A stretch of DNA of 64,000 nt, taken from contig CAJUQY010000007.1 in NCBI GenBank assembly GCA_910588815.1, positions 39,397 through 103,396 on the forward strand, written 5' to 3'. The notes beneath the pieces were generated by a model that worked only from the letters and a program-made list of their open reading frames with translations, made no database searches and was not told where the DNA came from. Source of the DNA: an uncultured Lachnospiraceae bacterium (GTDB taxonomy: Bacteria > Bacillota > Clostridia > Lachnospirales > Lachnospiraceae). Below, piece after piece: positions 41,625 through 50,519 of this stretch. The position numbers and the translations under genes were made by a program. The first letter of the stretch is position 1. Every line of letters begins with the position of its first letter.

Positions 41625-43745
41625 ATGTGCGAAAAGGCAGTGAATGTGGAAGCGATTTTTAACGAGAATGTATTCACCATGGGCAAGATGAAGGAGCGTC
41701 TGCCCAGAAAAGTGTATGCAGAGGTGAAAAATGTCATTGACCATGGCGGGGAGCTTTCACCGGCGACGGCCGATGTGGTGGCGAAGGCCATGAAGGACTG
41801 GGCTGTGGAACTGGGGGCGACGCATTATACTCACTGGTTCCAGCCGCTTACCGGGATTACGGCGGAGAAGCATGACTCTTTTGTGACCAATCCGGACGCG
41901 GAGGGACATATGCTGATGGAATTTTCCGGCAAGGAGTTAATTAAGGGCGAGCCGGACGCTTCCTCCTTCCCTTCAGGGGGCCTAAGGGCTACCTTTGAGG
42001 CGAGGGGTTACACGGCCTGGGACTGTACGTCTCCTGCGTTTGTCAAGAAAGATGCGACGGGAGCGATCCTCTGCATTCCGACGGCTTTCTGCTCTTATAA
42101 AGGCGAGGCGCTGGATAAAAAGACACCGCTCCTTCGTTCCATGGAAGCACTCTCGCAGCAGGCGCTCCGTATCGTGCGCCTGTTCGGGAATACGGAGGCG
42201 GCCAAGGTGACTGCTTCTGTGGGGCCGGAGCAGGAATATTTCCTGGTTGACAGGGAGCTGTATTTGCAGAGAAAGGATCTGATCTATGCGGGGCGCACCT
42301 TGTTTGGCGCGCCGGCGCCCAAGGGACAGGAGATGGACGATCATTACTTCGGCGTGATCAAGGAGAGGATCGGCTCCTATATGAAGGATCTGAACGAGGA
42401 ACTCTGGAAGTTAGGCATTTCTGCCAAAACCCAGCACAATGAGGTGGCGCCCGCACAGCATGAGCTGGCTCCTATCTTCAACACGGCGAATATCGCGGTG
42501 GATCATAATCAGCTGGTCATGGAGACCATGAAAAAGGTGGCGGCCCGTCATGGTCTGGCCTGCCTGCTCCATGAGAAGCCTTTTGCGGGGGTGAACGGCT
42601 CCGGCAAGCATGACAACTGGTCCATCTGCACGGATAACGGGGTGAATATGCTGGATCCGGGCGATACCCCCAACCAGAACATCCAGTTCCTCCTTGTACT
42701 GGCCTGTATCATCAAGGCGGTGGATGTCCATGCGGATCTTCTGCGGCAGTCTGCCTCCAACGTGGGCAATGACCACAGGTTGGGTGCTAATGAAGCGCCG
42801 CCGGCGATCATTTCCATGTTCCTCGGAGAACAGCTGGAGGATGTGGTGAAACAGTTAATCGAGACAGGAGAGGCCGCTTCCTGCAAGGAGGGTGAGAGGC
42901 TCTACACGGGCGTCAGTACTTTGCCGGATTTGCAGAAGGATGCCACGGACCGGAACCGGACATCGCCCTTCGCTTTTACCGGGAATAAATTTGAATTCCG
43001 TATGGTCGGCTCCTCCGATTCCATCGCAAGCCCCAATACCACCTTGAATGCCATTGTGGCGGAGGCGTTCTGCGAGGCGGCGGACCTTCTGGAACAGGCG
43101 GAGAATTTTGACATTGCAGTCCATGACCTGATCAAGGAATACCTGACCGAGCATCAGAGGATCATTTTCAACGGCAACGGTTATGCCGAGGAATGGGTGG
43201 CGGAGGCCGAACGTAGAGGGCTGCCCAATATCAAGTCCATGGTAGATTCTGTGAAGAGCCTGACCACGGAGAAGGCCGTGAAGCTGTATGAAAAATTTCA
43301 CATTTTTACGAAGGCAGAACTGGAGTCCCGTGCAGAGATTCTTTATGAGACTTACGCGAAAGCCATTAATATTGAGGCCATGACCATGATCGATATGGCC
43401 GGAAAGCAGCTTATTCCTTCCGTGATTTCTTATACTACGGAGCTGGCCGCTTCCATCAGCGCAGTTCGTGATGCCTGCGAAGCGGCGGACGTGAGCGCCC
43501 AGACGGAACTGCTTCTTGAGACCTCATCACTGCTGGCCGAATCCAAGAAGGCGCTGGGAACCTTGAAGACAGTCACTGCAGAGGCGGTTGCCATGGAAGA
43601 AGGCGAGGGCCAGGCGAGAGCTTATCATGACCGGGTTATGCCCGCCATGTCCGCGCTCCGCGCGCCTCTTGACAAGCTGGAGATGATTGTGGACAAAGAA
43701 CTCTGGCCGATTCCGTCCTACGGCGATCTGACTTTCGAGGTATAA
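41625..43745 (+). CDS. glnN: Glutamine synthetase type III
   Basis: A 706-residue ammonia-assimilation enzyme. The start at 41625 follows GGAGGAAAATCT; longer in-frame starts lie in the palindrome. The type III length, ATHYTHWFQPLTGITAEKHDSF near residue 70, EFSGKELIKGEPDASSFPSGGLR, SVGPEQEYFLVD, HEKPFAGVNGSGKHDNWSI and NRTSPFAFTGNKFEFRM carry the metal and substrate residues. It makes glutamine from glutamate, ammonia and ATP. Regulation is suggested by the leader attenuator. Confidence 0.96.
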   Translation: MCEKAVNVEAIFNENVFTMGKMKERLPRKVYAEVKNVIDHGGELSPATADVVAKAMKDWAVELGATHYTHWFQPLTGITAEKHDSFVTNPDAEGHMLMEFSGKELIKGEPDASSFPSGGLRATFEARGYTAWDCTSPAFVKKDATGAILCIPTAFCSYKGEALDKKTPLLRSMEALSQQALRIVRLFGNTEAAKVTASVGPEQEYFLVDRELYLQRKDLIYAGRTLFGAPAPKGQEMDDHYFGVIKERIGSYMKDLNEELWKLGISAKTQHNEVAPAQHELAPIFNTANIAVDHNQLVMETMKKVAARHGLACLLHEKPFAGVNGSGKHDNWSICTDNGVNMLDPGDTPNQNIQFLLVLACIIKAVDVHADLLRQSASNVGNDHRLGANEAPPAIISMFLGEQLEDVVKQLIETGEAASCKEGERLYTGVSTLPDLQKDATDRNRTSPFAFTGNKFEFRMVGSSDSIASPNTTLNAIVAEAFCEAADLLEQAENFDIAVHDLIKEYLTEHQRIIFNGNGYAEEWVAEAERRGLPNIKSMVDSVKSLTTEKAVKLYEKFHIFTKAELESRAEILYETYAKAINIEAMTMIDMAGKQLIPSVISYTTELAASISAVRDACEAADVSAQTELLLETSSLLAESKKALGTLKTVTAEAVAMEEGEGQARAYHDRVMPAMSALRAPLDKLEMIVDKELWPIPSYGDLTFEV

Positions 43746-43796
43746 AGCAAAAATCAACGTGTCTGGGCCGTCCGCGGCAATCGGCTCAGATGAGTG

Positions 43797-43837
43797 TTCC
43801 GCCGCCTTTCCTTCCGGGAGGGCGGCGGAATTTTTTT
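43797..43837 (+). terminator. Intrinsic terminator of glnN
   Basis: TTCCGCCGCC (43797-43806) and GGCGGCGGAA (43821-43830), a perfect 10-bp stem, followed by seven T. Confidence 0.95.
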
Positions 43838-43904
43838 ACGCACACAGGCCCCGGAAGAAGAATGGCCGGTAAGGACGGCGGGGGTTAGCGCGCATCCCTC
43901 TGTA

Positions 43905-43933
43905 TTGACGTGGCGGCGAGCATATGGTATTAT
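43905..43933 (+). promoter_or_regulatory. Promoter of the hybrid histidine kinase
   Basis: TTGACG (43905-43910), 17-base spacer, TATTAT (43928-43933). It supports the start at 44001 and rules out starts further upstream. Confidence 0.75.
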
Positions 43934-44000
43934 GACACAAACTCTACTTGTTTTTGTGGCAAAGCTATTGGAACAAAGGAGGCATAGGGAGGGCAGGTTT

Positions 44001-46583
44001 ATGGAGTATTCAAGGGGGAATTTTGAACGGGCGGGCGAAAGTGTGCCGGCGGATGCAGGAGGTAAGCAGCACAGTGGTATGCAAAGCGTTCAGAATCTGG
44101 AGGCCATCATCAATGAGGGCCTTCGGGTTGCCCTGTTGGAGGAGACTCCGGACCGGTCTCTGGAGGTGCTGCTCAAGTATCTGGGGAGGGCGCTGGATGG
44201 AGAGCGGACTTATATATTTGAGCGGAATGAGTCCGGCGGCGACGACAATACCTATGAGTGGGTGGCCGACGGGGTGGAGCCGGAAAAGGAGAATCTCCAG
44301 AACGTCCCTCCGGAGGTATGTGCCAGCTGGTATCGGAAGTTCGACATCGGCAGGCACATCGCCATCAAGAGCCTGGAAGAGATCCGGGGGACGGATCCTC
44401 TTCAATATGAAACCTTGAAGTGGCAGAATGTCCATTCTCTTGTGGTGGTTCCTCTCTATGACGGCAAAAAGCTCATCGGCTTTTACGGAGTGGACAATCC
44501 GCCTGTAAAATCGCTGGAATACGCGTCGAACATGCTTCAGACTGCGGCTTATTTCATCGTATCGTCCCTGAAGAGGCGCAACCTGGTCCGTGAGCTTCAA
44601 AAGAGGAGCTACAATGTTCTCCACGCGCTCAGCGTGGATTACCGGGGTATTTACCGGGCGAACTTTGATACGGGCAAATGCGAGATATATCGGGATGACG
44701 AGCGGTTGAGGAAGGGCTGGGCCGTCAACTTTGAAGAAGGTTATCAGCCGGCGATGGAGCAGTATATTTCCGGGTATGTGGTTCCGAGAGATCAGGAGCG
44801 GCTTCGCGCCGTGACGAAGAAAGATTATGTGCTTGCCCAGCTAAAGATAAAGCAAAAATTCTATGTCCGGTATCAGGTGAGGGATAATTCCTACGGACTG
44901 AAACACCTGGAGATCCATTTTTCTGCCACGGAGAAGACGGAGGAAGACAGCTGCGTGATTTTTGCCCTGCGGGATATCAACGCCGTGGTGGAGCAGGAGG
45001 AGAAGTATAAGCTGGAAGCAAGACAGAGCCTGGAAGAAATTCTGGAGGGGGCCAGAACAGGAATCTGGACCATCGAGCTGGAGGAAGGGAGCCGGCCCAG
45101 GATGTACGCGGATCGGACTATGCGGATCCTCCTGGGGGTGACGGATGAAATTGGACCGGAAGAGTGCTACCGGCACTGGTTTGACAACATTGAACCGGAT
45201 TATGTGGAGATGGTGCAGGAAGCGGTGCAGGAAATACTGGAAACCGGGCGTTCCGAGGTGATCTATCCCTGGAATCATCCGGAGCAGGGGAAAATCTATG
45301 TCCGCTGCGGCGGCGTGCCGGACAAGACATTCAAAAAACCGGGCGTCGGCCTGAACGGATACCACCAGGACATCACGGATACCATGGTGACGCGGAAGAA
45401 GCAGGAGCAAGCCATCATGGAGCTTTTGGAAAAGGTCAGGCGGGCAAATTCGGCAAAGAGCGAATTTCTCTCCCATATGTCCCACGATCTCCGCACTCCC
45501 ATCAACGGGATTATGGGAATGCTGGCCATCCAGGAAAAGAGCCAGGGCGACCCAGAGCGGCAGAGAGAGTGCCGGGAAAAAATCCGCATATCCGCGGAGC
45601 ATCTGCTCTCTCTGGTCAACGATGTGCTTCAGGTCAGCAAGCTTGACAGCGGAAGGCCGGCGGCGGTAGAGGAGCCCTTTGACCTTCAGGATACCTTGAA
45701 GAAGAGCATCGCGGTCTTGTCCGCCCAGGCGGAGGAGGCGGGGATCCGGCTGTTTTTGGAGGAGGCGGACGTGCAGCATGGAAGGCTGATCGGAAACCCG
45801 CTGCACCTGAAACAGATTCTGATGAATGTCATCGATAACGCTATCCGGTATAACCGGCCCGGCGGCTATGTATCTGTCCGGGTAAAGGAGACTGCCTACG
45901 GGAACGGGACTGCAGACTACCGGTTTGAGGTCGAAGACACCGGGATCGGTATCAGGGAGGACTTCAAAAAGCATATTTTTGAGCCCTTCACCCAGGAACG
46001 CCAGGATGCCAGGACTTACTACAGCGGCGTTGGCCTTGGCATGTCCATAGCGAAAAAACTGGTAGACCAGATGAAGGGAACCATTGAGGTCGACAGCCGG
46101 CTCGGCAAGGGGAGCGTGTTTCGGATTACGCTGCCGATTTCGGTTGACCAGTCCTGGGGCACACATTCCGCGGATGGGGAGCCGTCTGTGCGGGGCAATA
46201 TTGCCGGAATGTGCGTTCTTCTGGTGGAGGACAATGAAATTAATTGTGAAATCGTAGAGTTCATGCTGAAAGAGGCGGGCGCCAGAGTCGTGATCGCCAA
46301 CGACGGAAAAGTTGCCGTGGATGCGTTTGCGGCGTCTGAGCCGGGAACATTTGACTGCGTGCTCATGGATTTGATGATGCCGGTTATGAGCGGATATGAG
46401 GCGACGCGTGTGATTCGCGGCCTGGACCGGCCGGATGCGGAGTCTGTGCCCATCATAGCGCTGTCGGCAAATGCGTTTGAAGAGGATGTCGCACTGGCAA
46501 AAGCCGCCGGAATGAACGAGCATCTCTCAAAGCCGGTGGACATCAACAAAATGTTCCGGGTCATGAGCCGGCTGAGGCGCTGA
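44001..46583 (+). CDS. Hybrid sensor histidine kinase with GAF/PAS and receiver domains
   Basis: An 860-residue cytoplasmic protein, no membrane segment. N-terminal GAF-like domain (about 25-190; VPLYDGKKLIGFYGVDNPP), PAS-like regions (about 200-330 and 340-470), HisKA with HMSHDLRTPINGIMG (His near 494), HATPase with NVIDNAIRYN, VEDTGIGI and GVGLGMSIAK, and a C-terminal receiver with the acidic pair in VEDNEIN and the phosphoacceptor Asp in LMDLMMPVMSGYEATR near 788, plus KPVD. The start follows GGAGGG and the promoter. No output protein is adjacent. Similar hybrid kinases are abundant in gut Lachnospiraceae. Confidence 0.9.
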   Translation: MEYSRGNFERAGESVPADAGGKQHSGMQSVQNLEAIINEGLRVALLEETPDRSLEVLLKYLGRALDGERTYIFERNESGGDDNTYEWVADGVEPEKENLQNVPPEVCASWYRKFDIGRHIAIKSLEEIRGTDPLQYETLKWQNVHSLVVVPLYDGKKLIGFYGVDNPPVKSLEYASNMLQTAAYFIVSSLKRRNLVRELQKRSYNVLHALSVDYRGIYRANFDTGKCEIYRDDERLRKGWAVNFEEGYQPAMEQYISGYVVPRDQERLRAVTKKDYVLAQLKIKQKFYVRYQVRDNSYGLKHLEIHFSATEKTEEDSCVIFALRDINAVVEQEEKYKLEARQSLEEILEGARTGIWTIELEEGSRPRMYADRTMRILLGVTDEIGPEECYRHWFDNIEPDYVEMVQEAVQEILETGRSEVIYPWNHPEQGKIYVRCGGVPDKTFKKPGVGLNGYHQDITDTMVTRKKQEQAIMELLEKVRRANSAKSEFLSHMSHDLRTPINGIMGMLAIQEKSQGDPERQRECREKIRISAEHLLSLVNDVLQVSKLDSGRPAAVEEPFDLQDTLKKSIAVLSAQAEEAGIRLFLEEADVQHGRLIGNPLHLKQILMNVIDNAIRYNRPGGYVSVRVKETAYGNGTADYRFEVEDTGIGIREDFKKHIFEPFTQERQDARTYYSGVGLGMSIAKKLVDQMKGTIEVDSRLGKGSVFRITLPISVDQSWGTHSADGEPSVRGNIAGMCVLLVEDNEINCEIVEFMLKEAGARVVIANDGKVAVDAFAASEPGTFDCVLMDLMMPVMSGYEATRVIRGLDRPDAESVPIIALSANAFEEDVALAKAAGMNEHLSKPVDINKMFRVMSRLRR

Positions 46584-46678
46584 CAGAGACCGGGATTTTC
46601 AAGCCCGGATAAAACGCTTCCATCACTATAAAAAAGCTTTTTAAAAGTGGCGGGGAAAGTTCAGAGGGAGGCGGTCCC

Positions 46679-47449
46679 ATGAGGCAGAGGATATCTGACT
46701 ATATCAAAAAGAAATATAAGGTGTCTGCAGAATACCCCTGGCGGGACGACAATGTGGTCTTCCGCCACAGGGATAACAAAAAATGGTTTGCCCTGGTCAT
46801 GGGGGTGAGGAAAAATAAGCTCGGCTTTTCGGGAGAGGACATGCTCGACGTGGTCAACCTGAAGCTGGACGATAGGTTTTTCCGGGACGTACTCCTCCGG
46901 GAGGAGGGCATCCTGCCAGCCTACCATATGAACAAACAGCATTGGATTACGGTTCTTTTAGACGGCACAGTCCCGGAGGATACGGTCTTTGACCTGATCG
47001 ACAGGAGTTTTATGGCTACAGCGTCCGCAAAGAAGAAGGAGCGGCCTGGCTCGCCGAAGGAACGGGAGGTTTTAAAGAGACAGGAGGAAACAATCATGAA
47101 TGTTTTTATCTGCTATGACAGATGCAGTACCTGCAAAAAGGCAGAGCAGTGGCTGAAAGAGAACGGAATCACCTGTGAGAAGCGTCCCATCAAAGAAGAG
47201 AACCCTTCCTTTGAAGAGCTTAAGGCCTGGTGGGAGAGAAGCGGGCTGCCGCTGAAACGGTTTTTTAATACCAGCGGACAGCTTTATAAGTCCATGAATC
47301 TGAAGGACAGGCTGAAGGAGATGAGCGAAGAGGAACAGCTTAAACTTCTGGCGACGGATGGCATGCTGGTGAAGCGGCCGCTCCTTTTGGCGGGGGATCA
47401 GGTATTGGTGGGATTTAAAGAGCCGGAATGGCAGAAAGCGCTGCTGTAA
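46679..47449 (+). CDS. MmcQ/YjbR-like domain fused to an ArsC/Spx-like domain
   Basis: A 256-residue two-domain protein. Residues about 1-105 resemble the MmcQ/YjbR fold (YPWRDDNVVFRHRDNKKWFALVM, then KLDDRFFRDVLL, YHMNKQHWITVLLDGTV), a DNA-binding-like small protein family. Residues about 140-256 are ArsC/Spx/YffB-like, starting MNVFICYDRCSTCKKAEQWL with CSTC, then KRFFNTSGQLYKSMNL and VKRPLLLAGDQVLVGF. An in-frame ATG at 47096 has its own AGGAGG (47082-47087), so the C-terminal domain may also be made alone. Redox or thiol chemistry is likely. Confidence 0.85.
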   Translation: MRQRISDYIKKKYKVSAEYPWRDDNVVFRHRDNKKWFALVMGVRKNKLGFSGEDMLDVVNLKLDDRFFRDVLLREEGILPAYHMNKQHWITVLLDGTVPEDTVFDLIDRSFMATASAKKKERPGSPKEREVLKRQEETIMNVFICYDRCSTCKKAEQWLKENGITCEKRPIKEENPSFEELKAWWERSGLPLKRFFNTSGQLYKSMNLKDRLKEMSEEEQLKLLATDGMLVKRPLLLAGDQVLVGFKEPEWQKALL

Positions 47450-47471
47450 AATTCCCCTGTCTGATGCAAAT

Positions 47472-47515
47472 AAAACAGCCTCTGTTTTGACGAAGAACAG
47501 AGGCTGTTTTATTAT
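47472..47515 (+). terminator. Intrinsic terminator after the YjbR-ArsC gene
   Basis: A 15-bp perfect stem, AAAACAGCCTCTGTT (47472-47486) with AACAGAGGCTGTTTT (47496-47510), followed by ATTATG. The T-rich 3' arm makes it efficient in both directions. Confidence 0.9.
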
Positions 47516-47554
47516 GATAGTAAAAAGGGAGGAGAGCTGAAGACAGCTCATGTT

Positions 47555-47683
47555 ATGAAAAAAATATTGCGGCATTAGCACTGGCTGATGCTCCAAATAT
47601 TGTCGGTTGTCATGGTCGGTGTTGCTTTGCTTTATGGTTATAGTATATGGGGAAATCGTGAAGAAATCATGCCCAGTCTGTAA
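47555..47683 (+). pseudogene. Possible small membrane-protein ORF with in-frame amber codon
   Basis: A frame starting ATGAAAAAAATA reads MKKILRH, TAG at 47576-47578, then HWLMLQILSVVMVGVALLY and on to TAA at 47681. An ATG at 47588 within it would give a 31-residue peptide with one hydrophobic helix. GGGAGGAG lies at 47528-47535, but a small hairpin GAGCTG/CAGCTC separates it from the start. It may be a small membrane protein, a broken one, or chance. The rest of the 384-base gap holds only the terminator and a promoter. Confidence 0.3.
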
Positions 47684-47767
47684 AAAGATTTTGAATGATA
47701 TTTGAACAAAATATGAACGGCTTCAGGAGTTTGGCGGGTTCCTTCTGAGGACAGGGAGATTTTTTGC

Positions 47768-47796
47768 TTGTAAATAAGGGTATAAAATGTTACGAT
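47768..47796 (+). promoter_or_regulatory. Promoter of the zinc-ribbon/TPM operon
   Basis: TTGTAA (47768-47773), 17-base spacer and TACGAT (47791-47796) preceded by TG (extended -10). About 37 bases upstream of the first gene. Confidence 0.65.
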
Positions 47797-47833
47797 GGTA
47801 ACATCGGAAAACAAGAGGTTGAGGTGAGAGGGA

Positions 47834-48952
47834 ATGGTAATCACTTATAAGTGTCCGTCCTGCGGGGCGCCGATGCTGTTTGACCCGGAGAGCCAGAAGC
47901 TTTCCTGTGATCATTGCGGGGCAGAGCTTTCCGCAAAGGAGTATGAAAAGCAGTATGGGAAGCCAACCCTGCGGGAGGAGACGGAAGAGGAGAAGGCGGC
48001 AGACTGCATGGAGGGCGGACCGGCGGAGACAGAGGAAGAGGGAAGCCGGGTTTCCTACGAGCGCGGGCCGACCATGCGTGTGAAGAAGTACCACTGTTCC
48101 TCCTGCGGGGCGGAGGTGGTCACCGACGAGACGACGGCGGCCTCGGTCTGCGGCTTCTGCGGAAGTCCGACCCTTTTGGAGGAACGGATGGAAGGGGCGA
48201 AGAGGCCGTCGAGGGTGATTCCCTTCCGGGTGACGAAAGAGCAGGCAGGGGAGACCTTTCGGGCCTGGACGAAGCGGGGGTTATTTACGCCGAGAGGCTT
48301 TCGGAGCCAGAGCACGATTGATAAGATTACCGGAATTTATGTGCCCTTCTGGCTGGTGGATTATCAGGCAAATGTCCGGCTCCGCGCCCGTTGTACAAGG
48401 ACGAGGGTGACTCGTTCCAAGGATACCGAATACATATATACCGATCATTACGATGTGAGACGGAATGTCAATGCGGGCTATGAGAAGATTCCCATGGATG
48501 CCTCGGAGAAAATGGATGATGAGACGATGGATCTTTTGGAGCCCTTTCATTATCAGGATTTAAAGCCATTTGAACTCCCCTATCTGTCCGGGTATCTGGC
48601 AGACGTCTATTCTTACACAGAGAAGGATATGGAGGGGCGGGGAAAGCACCGGGTCAGGGAGTATGCCCTGGCGGCGGCCAGGGGAAGCATCTCCGGCTAC
48701 AGCGGTGTCAATATCGTGGAACAGCATCTTCGGATCGATGAGACAGGAGCAGAATATGTGATGCTCCCGGTGTGGATGTTAAATTACCGCTATCAGGGAA
48801 AAAATTATCAGTTTGCCATCAACGGGCAGACAGGAAGGCTGGTGGGGACGCTGCCCCTCAGCAAGGGCCGGCTGGCCGGCTGGTGGGCCGGACTCACGGC
48901 AGGCATTTTTACAGCGGTCACTCTGATTTCGGTGATAGGAGGGCTGTTATGA
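47834..48952 (+). CDS. Zinc-ribbon membrane-anchored protein
   Basis: A 372-residue protein. Two four-Cys zinc ribbons are visible, CPSC/CDHC at residues about 7-30 and CSSC/CGFC at about 87-114, similar to TFIIB-type ribbon proteins of Firmicutes. A mixed alpha/beta region with many Arg and Tyr residues follows, including PFWLVDYQANVRLRARC, and the C-terminus ends in one membrane helix (WWAGLTAGIFTAVTLISVIGGLL). It is translationally coupled by ATGA overlap to the TPM protein gene. Function unknown; an envelope role with the TPM protein is likely. Confidence 0.75.
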   Translation: MVITYKCPSCGAPMLFDPESQKLSCDHCGAELSAKEYEKQYGKPTLREETEEEKAADCMEGGPAETEEEGSRVSYERGPTMRVKKYHCSSCGAEVVTDETTAASVCGFCGSPTLLEERMEGAKRPSRVIPFRVTKEQAGETFRAWTKRGLFTPRGFRSQSTIDKITGIYVPFWLVDYQANVRLRARCTRTRVTRSKDTEYIYTDHYDVRRNVNAGYEKIPMDASEKMDDETMDLLEPFHYQDLKPFELPYLSGYLADVYSYTEKDMEGRGKHRVREYALAAARGSISGYSGVNIVEQHLRIDETGAEYVMLPVWMLNYRYQGKNYQFAINGQTGRLVGTLPLSKGRLAGWWAGLTAGIFTAVTLISVIGGLL

Positions 48953-49812
48953 GAAAAATGAGAACAAAACAGTTGTCCTTTCTGCTGGCAGTGGCGGCGG
49001 CGCTCATGATTGTCTGTGGCTTTGACAGCCAGGAAAAGAAGGTTTATGACGACGGGGAATTGCTGACAGATGCCGAGGAGGAGGGGCTTCAGGAGCTCTT
49101 GGTGGAGACAGCGAAGCGCACGGAGCAGGATCTGATCGTCGTGACTACCCGGGATAACGGGGGAAAAGAGGCCGGGGATTACGCGGATGATTTTTATGAC
49201 GAGCATGGCTTTGGCTATGAGAAGGACAACGGCTCCGGCGTCCTGTTCCTGATTGACATGGATGCCAGGGATTTTTACATCAGCACGGCGGGGACGGCCA
49301 TTGAGAAATATACGGATTCCGAGATCGATGGTACGCTGGATGCGATTATGCCGTACATGCGCGCGGGAGACTATGCGGGGGCCTGTGTGACCTTTGTCTC
49401 GGAGGCAGAGCGGTGCCTGACAGGCGGCGAGACGGGGAAAAACGGGTACTATGACGAGGAGGAGAACCGATTTGTGGAGTACTCTGCCGCAAAAGAAGAG
49501 CCGGGGTGGAAAAAGGCGATTGCCCCGAAACGGCTGGCGGTGGTGTTTTCGATTTCGGCGGCTGTCTCAGCTTTTATCGTCTTGATTATTTCCTGGAAAC
49601 GAAAGACCAGGATGAGCGTCAACGGGGGAACCTACCTGGACGGCAGGGGCCTGGATTTTAAGGAGCGGAGCGACCGGTTCACCCATACCACAGTGGTGAC
49701 TCGTCCGATTCCCAAGGATAATGGAGGAAGCAAAGGAGGAGGCCATAGCCACAGCTCTTCCCACACTAGCAGCGGCGGCCACAGCCACGGCGGAGGAGGC
49801 CGGAGTTTTTGA
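48949..49812 (+). CDS. TPM domain protein with His/Ser/Gly-rich tail
   Basis: A 287-residue protein with a signal sequence (about 8-25), a TPM domain (about 35-165; VYDDGELLTDAEEEGLQELL, DLIVVTTRDN, SGVLFLIDMDARDFYI), one membrane helix at about 200-222 and a C-terminal tail rich in Gly, His and Ser (GGGHSHSSSHTSSGGHSH). The TPM fold is found in phosphatase-like and photosystem-repair proteins. The His-rich tail could bind metal. It partners the zinc-ribbon gene. Confidence 0.85.
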   Translation: MRKMRTKQLSFLLAVAAALMIVCGFDSQEKKVYDDGELLTDAEEEGLQELLVETAKRTEQDLIVVTTRDNGGKEAGDYADDFYDEHGFGYEKDNGSGVLFLIDMDARDFYISTAGTAIEKYTDSEIDGTLDAIMPYMRAGDYAGACVTFVSEAERCLTGGETGKNGYYDEEENRFVEYSAAKEEPGWKKAIAPKRLAVVFSISAAVSAFIVLIISWKRKTRMSVNGGTYLDGRGLDFKERSDRFTHTTVVTRPIPKDNGGSKGGGHSHSSSHTSSGGHSHGGGGRSF

Positions 49813-49868
49813 GACGCTCATGTTTAGTAAAATGGATCCTGCGCTTGGACGCAGTAAAAATTGGCGCG

Positions 49869-49902
49869 GTGAACGCCAAAAACAAAATTTTTGGTCGTTC
49901 AC
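49869..49902. repeat. Dispersed palindrome, family 2, copy 2
   Basis: GTGAACGCCAAAAA (49869-49882) and TTTTTGG-CGTTCAC (49888-49902) with one bulged base, a stem of 14 bp. The 3' flank ACTATAAGAG matches ACTATAGAG after the copy at 25916. Confidence 0.7.
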
Positions 49903-49965
49903 TATAAGAGAAAAAAGCATCTAATAAAAGAAAGTATTTATATATAGAAGAAAGGAAGCAAAGCA

Positions 49966-50493
49966 ATGGAAGAGAGGAAGAATCCTGTAGTAACGATCGA
50001 GATGGAGAACGGAGGCGTGATAAAGGCAGAACTTTATCCGCAGATTGCTCCCAATACGGTGAACAATTTCATCAGCCTGGTAAAGAAAGGATTTTATGAC
50101 GACTTGATTTTCCACAGGGTAATCCGGGGATTTATGATCCAGGGGGGATGCCCGCTGGGCCAGGGGACCGGCGGCCCCGGCTACCAGATCAAAGGCGAGT
50201 TTTCCACGAACGGTGTGGAAAACAATCTGGCCCACGATCCCGGCGTGCTTTCCATGGCCAGGGCCATGGATCCGGACTCGGCAGGTTCCCAATTCTTTAT
50301 TATGCATGAGAAGGCTCCTCATTTAAATGGCCAATACGCTGCTTTCGGAAAGGTGGTCGAGGGCATGGACGTTGTGGATGCCATTGCGGCCGTAGCTACC
50401 GGTTATGCGGATAAGCCCCTTGAGGAACAGAGGATGAAGACCGTGACGGTGGAGACCTTTGGCGTGGATTACCCGGAACCGGAAATGTGTTGA
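49966..50493 (+). CDS. Peptidyl-prolyl cis-trans isomerase, cyclophilin type
   Basis: A 175-residue single-domain cyclophilin without a signal sequence, so it is cytoplasmic. The catalytic Arg/Phe block FHRVIRGFMIQGGCPLGQGTGGPGY and the later SMARAMDPDSAGSQFFIMHE are standard. It accelerates proline isomerisation in protein folding. AAGGAAG precedes the ATG. It is 26 bases before the M20 gene. Confidence 0.95.
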   Translation: MEERKNPVVTIEMENGGVIKAELYPQIAPNTVNNFISLVKKGFYDDLIFHRVIRGFMIQGGCPLGQGTGGPGYQIKGEFSTNGVENNLAHDPGVLSMARAMDPDSAGSQFFIMHEKAPHLNGQYAAFGKVVEGMDVVDAIAAVATGYADKPLEEQRMKTVTVETFGVDYPEPEMC

Positions 50494-50519
50494 CGGAAAG
50501 CGAAAAGGCGGGATAGGGT

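Noticed and set aside
44841..46523. 560-codon minus-strand open frame opposite the hybrid kinase
   Set aside because: It mirrors the kinase codons; the plus strand has clear kinase and receiver motifs. The same applies to the long minus-strand frames opposite the ABC genes (58716-60272, 60395-62125) and recQ (56891-58084).
46588..46610. Terminator after the hybrid kinase
   Set aside because: CCGGG/CCCGG stem of 5 bp with no T-run; not convincing.
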